In this document: positions 38,874 through 50,200 of the stretch, in pieces
How positions within the stretch are numbered: position 1 is the stretch's first letter
Layout: every line of letters starts with the position of its first letter
Assembly: GCF_029227915.1 (NCBI RefSeq)
Contig: NC_079880.1
Coordinates: 12,985,501 to 13,049,500, forward strand
Direction of reading: 5' to 3'
DNA from: Hydractinia symbiolongicarpus
Lineage: Eukaryota; Cnidaria; Hydrozoa; Anthoathecata; Hydractiniidae
Length of the DNA: 64,000 bases
The notes under the pieces: generated by a model
What the model saw: only the letters and a program-made list of their open reading frames with translations
Told to the model about the DNA's origin: nothing
Database searches by the model: none
Made by a program: the position numbers and the translations under genes

Positions 38874-39669
38874 TAACCCTTCAATTTCTTCGACACTTAG
38901 GCGAAAACTTGTAAAAGAGGGAGTGTAATTCTAAAGTTTGTTTGAAATTACACTCCCCCCTTGTTTTCCCACTTACGGTAACCTTGATGGAAGCTGTGGA
39001 ATTAAAAAAAATAATAATAATCGGTTTATTGAAAAGCGTTACATTTACCTCGAAGTAAACTCAAATTCGAGTGATTTATTCCCCAACAATTTTCTTTGTA
39101 TTTAATTTAACTGTAGTTTGTAAACAGAAAAATTAAAACAAATTTTCCTGACTCTTGTTCTTATTTCTCCTGAAGCCTAGAAATAATGTCAAATCCTAAG
39201 CAACACATTCTGTGTTCTAATGCGTTTGGGTATTAGGGACAGAAGAGGGTGTTTGCCTCTCATCCTGGGTTAATGAGACAAACATTCTTTGCTAAGACTC
39301 ATAAAGTTGTTAACCAGAAAACATTTTTTCATCAAATGGTTTTGAACGGTCCAAGTGTCCAACTTTTACTACTTTTAAAACCGAACTTCGTAGTTTCTAG
39401 CATAAGAAAATCGATAAAATATGATGCGTAGCTCCTTATGCCGTCGTTAAGTTTTTATAACTTATCTGTCTAAAGATAATACACACCAATCCCGCAATTT
39501 TAGTATTTAGACTTAAATAACAGGTTAAAAATAATGGATCTGGTTCTATTGTTGATAATGATCAGGTTAGAATTTGTTATTAAGATAAAAACAGCGTGTT
39601 GTACAAATTTAGTCTCATGCGGCATGATTTTAAAGAGGTGGTAATTTTGAATGCGTATTTAATAAGGTA
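38874..39669. other. CAND1 3' flank / intergenic
   Basis: It contains the hairpin at 38915-38961 and an AT-rich stretch near 39000-39020, where polyadenylation could occur, though no perfect AATAAA was identified. No additional gene was seen before the E2F upstream region. Confidence 0.5.
38915..38961. repeat. Stem-loop just downstream of the CAND1 stop codon
   Basis: GAGGGAGTGTAATT (left arm, 38917-38930) pairs with AATTACACTCCC (right arm, 38946-38957) across a 15-nt loop. It starts about 40 nt after the stop at 38873 and would lie in the 3' UTR. It could be a transcript hairpin or a small MITE remnant; no function is shown. Confidence 0.7.
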
Positions 39670-39728
39670 TTTCCCGCGCTGATGCTTTGTGTAACCTGGA
39701 AATGAGGTTGTACTATATTGGCGGGAAA
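39670..39728 (+). promoter_or_regulatory. Pair of E2F-type sites upstream of the E2F gene
   Basis: TTTCCCGC at 39670-39677 and GGCGGGAAA at 39720-39728 (reverse complement TTTCCCGCC) both match the E2F consensus TTTSSCGC. They lie about 50 bp apart and 280-340 bp upstream of the E2F ATG. A weaker site, CCGCGAAAC, lies near 39819-39827. Mammalian E2F1 is autoregulated through such promoter sites. The transcription start is not determined. Confidence 0.65.
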
Positions 39729-40007
39729 TATTTGCCAATTATAGGAGACCTGAACAAAGGGGGTGGAATTTTCTTTGTTCCTTCATTTTTCACAACAAAC
39801 CGTGGAAAAACAAAAACCCCGCGAAACTTTGACACAACACAGGACACTGGAAAGCAGGGAGCGTTACCCTTGTGGAAAGGAAATATATATTAAGTTTCAT
39901 TTTGTGTTGACCCTGATCTGCTAATAAACTTGAATAAATCATAGAATTGCTTAAATAATTGTATGTAAGGAAACTGGATTGCTAAATGTTGGGCAGATTT
40001 GAGGAAT

Positions 40008-40688
40008 ATGGCTACTAAATGTATATCCATACAAAGTGAGAGTAATACAGGAACAAGAAAAACAAGAATTCTGCGACCTGCAACTACAAACCAGACAGAC
40101 GTTTCTGTACCCACATTATCTCCAGTAACTCCTTCTGATTCACATTTCCATAGAAATATAACATCTTCCACTCCTGCATCATCTGAAACTCTCCAAGAAA
40201 ACAACACAAGAAAGCAACCAAAGCCACAGGTATAAAAATGTATTTCCAGTCAAAAAAGTAACAACAAATTTTGGAGCGACAATATTCATGAATATGTATG
40301 TGTTTAAATAGGATCGACTTCAATGCCAGCATACAAACACTAGTCTAGCTAAAGTGTTTGTTCCCCTATTAAATGAAAACCCGCTAATAAAATCTAATGG
40401 TGCAAAACTCCTACTTTTTCTCTGCCTTTATACTTCCTCTTACTCCACGCTCCATCGTTCGTAAGGCCTTAACGTTGGTCACCTTTGTAGGCCAGCTGAA
40501 TGGCAAATCTCCAATTCAAAAAGTCTTGCGCAGCATCATCAGTGAGATACTTTGATGCTGTATTTATTTTATTATCTATATTTTTCGCAGTCAACCTTGT
40601 GGCAATTTGCAGGTCCCTTAAAAAATCATGTTATTCAGCCAAGTATTTGCATTACATTGCAAGATATGTCCACAACATCTTTCGAATT

Positions 40689-40722
<34 letters not shown>

Positions 40723-43700
40723 TTTAAAGTGGCTAGCCCAGAAAATCACAAAAACCTATAGTTAGTGGATTGTTTCCACTGGGGGCCACAGGTATTATAA
40801 TATAGATAATATTAAAATTTTTAAAAAAATAAATGAAATATTATCTATAGAAAAAAATGAAATATTCAAAAAGTAGATTGGGCGAATGTGCTATGATAGA
40901 TAAGTTACGACACCACTAAAAAAGAAATGAAGGAAATAAACTTAAAGGAAGGCAATCTAAGTGCGCAGATGTAATTAGACATGACGCTTTGTGGGAACAA
41001 AAGTAAAATTTAAAATTTAATATCCCCATGTTATAAATACAAACAAAGGCGATTCTTTCTGCAATACAGTTGGTAATTCGTTAAAAGTCATACCACCTTG
41101 ATGACTAAAAGATTTCCCTGCGAATTCAGTCCTAAAATGGCCTTCCCTGATTGACTGTATCAGAATGGTAATGATGTAAAAAAAACATTAAGCAGATTTT
41201 TTTCGGTGTTTGTCCACACAAGAGTTGTTTTGTTATTGGACAGTGTAAAAAAACTTACGACATCGTATTTACATATATATAATTGTTTTACATCCTAGTT
41301 CATTTGAAACAGTGCTACTGTCCTGATAAGTGCGATGGTTAAATCTATTTATTTATGATCCTTTATCTTGTTTTCTCATTGTTGATGAACCAGATATAAA
41401 CTTCCATCCAGACGATAAATGGTTAGGTATAAATTCCTTGTGTTTCTGCTATATATTTTATTATTTATTTTTAGGTGAAACGGAAGTTAGATTTAGAACA
41501 TAAGTCAATTTTGCACCAGCAACAACCTCAAGGGTCGATTATATACTCTGCCTTTAAAGCTCCTGCGAAAGTATCAGCAGTGAGAAACGTACGTCCTACA
41601 AACATTATCAGAAAACAAAGAGCCAGATCAATGCCACAACCAATTGCACCTGCCATAGGTATGCCTGGAGTGAAAACAGAGAGTCTTAAATCATGTAGGA
41701 ACTTTTATTTCTAACATTAAATGACAAATATTTTACTGAATTTTGTAGCTATACAGTTTGGTTTGATCACCATATGAATTAAGCTTTTTATATTTTCATG
41801 TAGCGCTTAAATCGCCAGCGTGTGAAAAAAGATATGAAACTTCATTGGGCATTCTTACAAAAAGATTTGTGTCACTACTACGAAATTCTGTGAATGGGAT
41901 TCTGGACTTAAACAATGCTGCAGAACTCTTAGATGTACAAAAGCGCAGAATTTATGATATAACCAATGTTTTGGAAGGAATCGGAGTGATCGAAAAGAAT
42001 TCTAAGAATAACATAAAATGGGTGTAAGTACTGCATTAGTATTTGTTTGCAAGCTGACTGTCCATACAGATGTTTGTGGCGGATTCCACCCCACTCCTTT
42101 CAATTTTTTTTAAAAAAAATTTTTTTGTTGGGCAGCATAGTTATGATCCTTCCTAGGTTTAAATATTTATAAAGGCACCTGCATGCTAAATTTTCAGGAC
42201 TCGTACTTTCCGAGCTGTGGATATTGGCTATTACTTATAATCAGGAAAACTTTCGTTAGTATTATACATGAAGTTGACACTTACAAAACAACTTCATTTC
42301 ATTAAAGGAAAATTTTTAACTAGTCAATCAAAAATATGTTAAGAAAACCCCAGACCGAATAGGCTTGAATACTATAGTACTATTATGTTTGTCCTAATAT
42401 TTAGAGGTGCCAAGCATCTGGAACGTGTATCAGAGCCTGACGAGAGTCGAGACGAAACTCTGCTGGCAACAAATCTTGTCAATCTTCATCATGATATTGA
42501 GGATTTGAAACTGTCTGAAAGTCGACTGGATGAATTGATTGCGGAATGTCAACAGGAGATGAAGCAATGCAGTGCAGCAAAGCATATAAACAGGTGAGTT
42601 TATTTTTAGTCTGTGTAAAAAGGTTTTAGCATCTCACCTCAGTGCCTTCTTAAAAAAGTCAGTGCATGTAATCTGATGTGGTATCACAATTTGTAAAAAA
42701 GTTTAGTATCTTAGAAACGAAAATTTGTAATTTCTCCTTAATTTTGAAAAATAACAATTTTTCCCCTCCTCACTCTTTATAATTCTTTTCCTACCACCTA
42801 CTTGTTGAGTAGTCACCATGTTTTACTTAGCAGTTTCTGCGAAAAAAAAAAACTACTTTTGATTTTGTGGGATAACAGCAAAATTTCTAGAGATTTCTAT
42901 TTCAAATATTTTCGGAGGAAAAAACTTCTCTGTGCGGATTTTCCATAAGCCACAAAAGTTCCTTATGCAAAGTTATTCCCTTTCAAATATCAATTCAATA
43001 ACGTATGAGTTATTTCAATGTTTTTGCATCTAGGCATTCCTATGTAACATATCAAGACATACGTGGTATTCAAGATTTTAATGATAAAACAGTGATCGCT
43101 ATAAAAGCACCACCTGAAACGAAATTGGAGGTTCCAGATCCAGCCGAGGTAGCTACTGTTTTCAATCATCTTATTCTTCCTGAAAACCGTTATTTCAGGT
43201 TGCCTTTTAGCTTTTATTATTCTTAAGTTTATAATAAAAATATGGTAACCTTTTAAACTATCTAAACAAAGTTTATGGATTACGCATTGACTGTTAAGTG
43301 GTCTAATATTTGTTGACTTTATTTATTTATTTTTTTTTTTTTAAACACTTTCAGTCAATACAAATATGGTTGAAAAGTTCCAATGGGCCAATCGATGTTT
43401 ACCTTTGTCCAGAAAGTAACAAAGAAAATCATATCCCCAGCAGCACGCAGGATGATTCCAACTTTTCAGATACCAGTTCCACAACTACATCGTCACCACT
43501 ACACACGACAGAGCTTCCCTCTCTTGACAGTCTGAGTCAAAGTTCGGGATGTTTTGAGGATGAATCTCAAGATCTCCACTGCTTAAACAATATCCCAACA
43601 TTGTCCTCCGTGAACACATACACTCCAAAATTCAAAGTGGAGCAGGATGAACTGGTGTACGATGCAAGATCGGACTTCTCAATATCACCGCTCATACCGT

Positions 43701-43792
43701 TAGAACCAAACTTCAAACCGGAAGATTATTTATTTTCGTTGGACAGCAATGAAGGGCTGACAGATCTCTTTGATGTTGACACTTTTTTGTGA
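40008..43792 (+). CDS. E2F: Activator-type E2F transcription factor (E2F1/2/3-like)
   Basis: Six exons: 40008-40229, 41475-41658, 41804-42023, 42405-42593, 43034-43148 and 43355-43792; all phases agree, giving 455 aa. The cyclin A-binding type motif VKRKLDLE (75-82) marks the E2F1-3 class. The winged-helix DNA-binding domain (about 141-208) carries [16 protein letters not shown] with the RRIYD recognition helix. The leucine-rich dimerisation helix follows (about 209-271), then the marked box (YVTYQDI to VDVYLCP-like IDVYLCP, about 273-330). An acidic C-terminus (433-455) containing [10 protein letters not shown] resembles the pocket-protein (RB) binding segment. It acts in the nucleus as a heterodimer with DP to drive G1/S genes. 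An in-phase alternative donor exists at the end of exon 2. Upstream E2F sites suggest self-regulation, and AATAAA at 43821 is the likely polyadenylation signal. Confidence 0.95.
40690..40719 (+). repeat. (TAA)n microsatellite in E2F intron 1
   Basis: Ten uninterrupted TAA units within the E2F gene's first intron; probably polymorphic in length. Confidence 0.95.
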
Positions 43793-43820
43793 CGCTTCGG
43801 ACAAATTAACTTATACTCAA

Positions 43821-43826
43821 AATAAA
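43821..43826 (+). promoter_or_regulatory. Polyadenylation signal AATAAA of E2F
   Basis: A canonical hexamer 29 nt after the E2F stop codon, followed by a T-rich stretch (43840-43855). Confidence 0.6.
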
Positions 43827-45085
43827 TCTGAAATTGTTCCTTGTTTTTTTTTTCAAGCTTCGGTTTCATAGTTTTAGCCATACTTTAAGTATATCTTCAG
43901 TGTCTTCACGGAATGACAGGATTGCTACTCCTCAAAATTCTTCAATTTTAAACATTCTACTCCTTATGTCGACTCAATATTGAAAAGTTTCAATCTCCTC
44001 AAATCTCCTTTAGATTTTCGACAACCTTCCTAAATTTCCTTAATTTAATTTTTAGCACATGTTGCTATTAAAAATGCTCCATGGATACAGCAAAAGTTTG
44101 TTCTTCACCCATTCACCTCTAAAATCTCTTAAATTTCTTTGTAAAATCATGAAAATCTCCTCAACTTTTATTTTGGAAAATACCATAATCTTTAAAAGGT
44201 GAAGAGTTCTCATCAAATCTCATATTCGATATAAAAGCAACCCTGAATAAGTTACCAATACTTACCAATGTTGCCATTTAGTTCATTCTCTGTCAATTTG
44301 AAATATATTTACATGTAAAGATCGAGGCTAAGCAAGCTGAAGCTTTTAATTATAACTGTAAAAACGACTTCATGAAGATGAAAAACAAATTATTCTTGTT
44401 TTTTATTTAATATCTTCATAGCATAGATTTTTTTTCATCCTTTCTTTGTATCATATTGTAAATGTTGGAATGAAACCACACACAGAAGAAGAAGCTCCTC
44501 TTTTATTTGTATATTTTTAAAACATTATTTTAGTTATTTTTTTTATTTTCCATTTCAAAGCAAACGTTCTTACCAATTGTCAACGAAACGCGTACATAAT
44601 TTAGCTTGGTTGTGACACATACACTATCCCATTTGCAGAGAAACGTACTTCCTCATTTTTTAACACACATTCAGTAGTCGTAACTTAACCTAAATTGTGA
44701 TGGTGTGGGTAGTAAAGATTCTAAACTTCTATTTGACAGCCTAAAATACTGAGATTTGTATTCAAATGTTTTTTCATTTCCACAATTTGTGAAATGTATG
44801 ACATTTTTATTTGTATATTTAAATTATAATGTATTAATACAAGAATCTCTGTATGTAAAAAGTTTTTTTTTATTTCCTTTGATGCATTACCATGAAATTT
44901 ATGCAATTGATTAAAATATACACAAAACACCAATATTGGACATAATGTTCTCAGTTGTTTATTTTGTACTGGCATTTTAATTCAGAATATTGCATAAATT
45001 AAGTAACAGATCTGTTCAGAAAAAATGATCATTTAGTTTTAAGATTATGCCATCAACATGAATGTAATTAATTTTACATTTTTAG
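43827..45085. other. E2F 3' flank with a CTCCTCAAATCT-type repeat
   Basis: From about 43925 to 44230 the sequence repeats words such as CTCCTCAAA, AAATCTCCT and AATTTCCTTAA. Related text occurs at 26270-26480 in CAND1 intron 15 and at 52225-52330 in the RTK gene. No gene was recognised. Upstream exons of the candidate terminal exon at 45086 could lie here, but I found none. Confidence 0.45.
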
Positions 45086-45254
45086 GGTAATCCAAGGTTC
45101 CAAGAAATATGAAATTCTGGTTAAAATCAGCAGAAAAAACGATCAGGGTCTCAGCCCTTTAATAATTGGCAACTTAAGCACCGTGCAAGCACAAAGTATC
45201 GCGCGTTTGTTGAACATGGCCAAAAACAGCACGGTTTTATCTATAGACAGCTGA
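45086..45254 (+). CDS. Orphan terminal-exon-like coding segment, unrecognised
   Basis: After a T-rich acceptor (ACATTTTTAG, ending 45085), a 55-codon open segment reads VIQGSKKYEILVKISRKND and continues to TGA at 45252-45254. Composition (balanced K, E, D, Q, S, L) is protein-like and unlike the F/Y/N-rich noise ORFs around it. It would start with one base completing an upstream codon (phase 2), and I could not find the upstream exon. It is in phase with E2F exons 3 and 4, so an alternative E2F last exon is formally possible but unlikely. It could be a relic of a lost gene or the 3' end of an unseen small gene. AATAAA hexamers occur further downstream (near 46010 and 46452). Confidence 0.3.
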
Positions 45255-47221
45255 TTCAAGGGTACAAAAACCGGAACAATTATTTTTTTATCTAAAACTA
45301 AACAAATTTGAGTGTTCCTTGTTTTTTTATCTAAACAGTGAAATCACATCATTCTTGCCTAAAACTACTGTCATTCTCGAGGCATGTCTCAAAGCGCTCT
45401 AGGCAGAATGTATTTAACACGTCCAGATATAATGGAAGATGTACCCGAAATGTAAGAAGCTCATTCACTTCGGAACATATAATGAGGCTTAAATTTTGAA
45501 CCACACTGACTAATAGAAGTTATACTTCGGCTCATCAAAAAGTTAACCTACTCTATGGTTTGAAGGGTTCTATGAAAAAAAGATTCGTACCTATTTAAGC
45601 TTGATGTTTGCGAGTTTGGGAAATTATTGTTGTTAATTCAATCAGAAATCAGTCTCAATTGCTAAAGGTATTTTTTTTTAGTTGCTAAGAAGCTGCTAAA
45701 CGTATTGTTGGAAGATAACAGCTTATAATATTTCTGCACTTCATATTATTCTTTAGTGTCAATGCTTGATTGCTTAACTTTCCAATTCTTCAGTACGACC
45801 AGTTGTTTAAGTTAACCCAAATCTCAACCTCTGAACTTAGCAACTGTGGTGCGTATCAAAAGAAAAATGTACGTAAAAACATAATTACTATTTTAAAAAC
45901 AACATTACAGAAGTTATTTACGTTCTCTGAAAATTTCATCATCTTAAACTTAATCTGATTGTGTCACTGCTCTAATTTGTAAATATTGTACCTGAACAAT
46001 CAATTCGTCAATAAAATGTTCGGAAAAACATTAAACATATCGCTCTAAGATGCATTATTACAAATAAACCTGCACTTTACAAGTAATGCAATGATGATGA
46101 TGATGATCGAGCGGACCATTAAACATGTGAGCGATCTCACAAACAAAATTGAAACTAAAAGTTTTGTAATATCACCACTTAACCTATTTTTAAAAGTAAC
46201 TAAAACATTGTTTCGTCATGCAATAGGAGCCATGTTTACTCAAGTTAAGGTTATGTGAGGAATGTTATTTTTTTTCGTGTAATGTTTACGTAAGAACGTT
46301 AAAGTTTGCAAATTTGTGTTTCAGCGCTGTGGTTACATGAAATGAAGGAAAGTTTATTTTTTTTTTGTATAGTAATTTATTTTTTAATTTTATGGTTATT
46401 TGTTGGATATTAGTATTGTGTTTTTAAATGCTGTATAAAGTGATCTGAAGTGAATAAAACAGGATTCGTTTCAAATTACGAAGACTTACTCTGTTTTCAT
46501 GTCAAAAAAAAAAAAAAATCACAAAACTCCATATTGCTTGTATTACTTCTTTTCTGTCAATCGTTTATAATTCAATGCGTTCAAACTTTTGCAGCTACTA
46601 TTGCACTTCCATAAAAGCAAAATCTTCGTCATTTAAAAAAACAAAAAAACACAAAACAATTTCAAGATTCCGTTCGCTCGTTTTTTGTTTTCATGCTGTA
46701 AAAATAAATCAAAATGTCTCCAAAAAGAAGTTTGAATTTTCTTTCTTTTTTCTTTCCCGGCTCTTGTTCAGCAAATTTCTACAAGCACGACGGTATTTTT
46801 TCTACCATACCATTAAGCGGAACTCATAAGGTTAGCCATATCGTCTGGTGAAAGAAATGTTTCACCGTAACCTCATTGCATTTTCTCATTGCTTTTGTTG
46901 AAATTTGTCACCGAAAGAAAATAAGTGGTGAGAAGACGATATATATATATCATACCTAGGCGATAGATAGATTTTTTATTGACATTTGGTGTTAAGAAGA
47001 ATAGACCAGTTTCAGACTTAAAATTGACCAATTACTGATAAATAACACATTGATCACTAAAGCGCCTCCAATGCAATAGTTCGCAGTCATATAATTAAAA
47101 TATTATTTTTTTACTTATGCTAACAAACAATTGTATTTGAATGATATTGACGTGCTAGTTGGGTTAAAATATGTATTCTTGATACGTTTTCTGATCATTT
47201 TCTTTCTAGAAGCAACTGCAT
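45255..47221. other. Intergenic before the receptor kinase gene
   Basis: AT-rich with no convincing exon. Contains a short (GAT)n run near 46092-46106, AATAAA near 46010 and 46452, an A14-type run near 46505 and an (AT)n run near 46941. The right end should include the receptor gene promoter; no TATA box was assigned. Confidence 0.5.
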
Positions 47222-50200
47222 ATGAATATGACAATGAACTTAATGTATTTGGTGTTCAGTTTCTTCGCATTTCTTTTTGCAAACTGTCTACAAGGTGAGT
47301 ATAGACTTCCATTTGTTGTGTGATTTTTCTTTTATGAAATCCAAATATAAATAAAATATAAAAACACTGCATTTAGTTCTACCATTTTGAAACAAATAAG
47401 CACGGGGAATAAATATATTTGATATCATTTTCAACTCTTCTGGTTAGATCCTATCCAAGGACTGTTCTTCTGTATAAGGTCTTCTTCTTCTTAGTTTAGT
47501 TTTCCTTCCTCTTGCTTCTGTATAACCCTGACTTTTTTCCCAGTTGAGAAACCAGCAACCACATTAATACCCTCAAGTGACCCAAAGTAAAGTTTCTTGT
47601 TGCTACGAATTCCATTCAACATCCATCAAACATTGTTCAGGCTTGCATTTAAGATTCTAAAACATTTTGCTTTTTTTACTTTCCAGAAAACACGTGTGAT
47701 TTTGAGGAAGAAGGAGTTATCTGGACACCATGTGGAGATCACAATGTCACCAATACACAATGCACAGATGTTTATAACTGTTGCGTTGCCCCGGAGAAAT
47801 TTTTAAAGAAAAGAAATTGGACAGAAACATGTTTAAAAGTGTCTAAAAGGTATCTTTATAATAATAGCCTTCGTTTATCTGTTTGTCTGTCTGTAAAGGA
47901 AACAAGAATTGCGATATAAAAAGGACAGGCAACCCTGTCGATTTTTCCACGGGCTGACGACTAATTTGTTATATTTCGGTGGATTAAAACAACTTTTTTG
48001 ACGATGTGGTATATTCGATGTATAAATAATTAACTCTAGAGTTGCATAACATATTAAGGTCAGTACCTCAACCAAAGCAATTAAAAAGCAAGTTAGTTAA
48101 AAAATTAATATTTTTCAATCTAAAGTCTTTTGAACTTGCAAAAATTACTTTAAATTGTTTGTCAAATTAGTGGATGCTTCTAGGTATAAAAAAATAATTC
48201 CACATGATGCATAACATTATTCTTTTTACTGTAATTGGTCAGAAAACTATAACCTTTATTTTTTCTTTCTGGTTTCATTATTTTGCCTCCTTTTTCGTTT
48301 ATTAAAAAAGTTTATGTCACTTTTCACTTATATAGCCCAGGTATCACAAATGGAACCTGTCAATACTACAATGGTTCGGTATGTTTCCAATCAGATGCTG
48401 AAAAGAATAGCACAAACATATACCGATATATAGATTCTAAAATTGGTATGGAACAAACAGATGAAATTTTTGGAGAGTTTTTTGAAGCCCTTCGAGATAG
48501 AGCTGTTAGCAGGCAGGAATGTACTGATATTCTCTCCCCAGCGATGTGCACCTATGGGATTCCCGCATGCTACTATGATGGCACACCACAACAAATTTGT
48601 CGAGAAGATTGCGAACATATAATGGAGTTATGCAAGGACGATTTAAGTAAATTATTAGGAGCAATACAGTATATATCACTTAAAAAAAGAATCGACTTTG
48701 CACATCTCGCTGTTTTGGAAGGGTGTGGTTCTTTTCAATATTCATATGAAATTGACAGCAGATCGAACAAAACGTGTGCTTACCTGTTTAAAGATCTTGG
48801 TGAGATGTTTTATGTATTATGTTTCTACGTGTTTTGCTACATTCATCAGAACCTTTACCTGTTAAAGAAAGCAAAATCCTTAAATGATAATCTAAATGAA
48901 AGGATAGCTGAAAATTTGCACAACATATATTACAAATAAGATGATAATAACTCTACAAACCAAAGGGTTTATTTCTACTCTCCTCTAATTTTAACCGTGT
49001 CGAAACGTTGCAGATAAGAGTCGTTTAGGAATGCATTTCGAACCAAATAGGCTGCGTCTTTACAGGAAACTGAGCTGCCCGATATGCTAATCAAACTAAT
49101 TCCGCTTTAAAAAGTGAAATGATTTTGCTCCAAAACATCAGTGGCAAGAAACGAAAACAAGATTAAAAGGCAAAAAAAAGTTAATGTTTTCAACTAATGA
49201 ATTAATTAACTACTTTTCTTAGAAGACTCATAGCCTGCATATAGTACACACTGGATATCTTTCCAGGATGTGTAAAGATGATTTCATTAGCAAACTATCG
49301 TGATTGCTCGATTAAGTACCTCCTCTCAATCAAACGACTATCTCCACTTTTCACCTCTCTTCATTAAACGCCCCTCCTGATTAACTACTTTACTCGATAA
49401 ACCGCCTCTGTAAACTTCACCGCCCTTCTCAATTACTTATTTTACTCAATTAACCGCCTGTTTTGTTTTAACCGCTCTTCTCGATTTTAACGCCCGTCTT
49501 GAGTAACAGCTTTACTCAATTAACCGTCTTTCTCAAATAACCGTCTTTCTCTAATCAACGCTCCAGGAAACTACCAATTCATAGCGTAACTAATAAAAAT
49601 GAGCTTTTTTTAAAAACATTTGTACGCTTACCTGCTTTTTATTACGCACCTCTTTTGACTAAGTCCTACCCCCGTCCTGAGGAGCGATTTGAAACTAGCA
49701 CTCCACGCGGTTGATGAAGCGTTAAAGGTAACACTTTAACCAGAATGATCCACCTTTTTACTGTTTTGTTAGATAGAAGTCGACCAATTGCAGCTGAGAG
49801 TTCGAAATTACCATTAATTGCCACAGTATCCGCAGCTGTTGTGCTTGTGGTCACAATTGTTGTAATCGTTCTTGTGTTGCGTCATCTTCGAAAAAGAAAA
49901 CAAATGTACAAAGGTGATCATGAAGGCGCTACCTCGATGACTTCAATTCGTGATCGAATCCGACAGGATTCATACGTCAATCCATTAATGGAGCTGTTAG
50001 CTAGCTCAAAACCTGGAGAGCTAGTACAATATCCGCTTGATTGCGTCGAATACATTCGAGATCTTGGTGAAGGACAATTTGGAAAAGTTTTTCAAGGTAA
50101 TAATCTTGTTGCAGTTTAGTCAAAATAATGTGCTGATCAATTGAAACCTCTTTGAATAACCACAGTCCCAGATTACCACACTTTTAAAAGCCGAAAGGCA

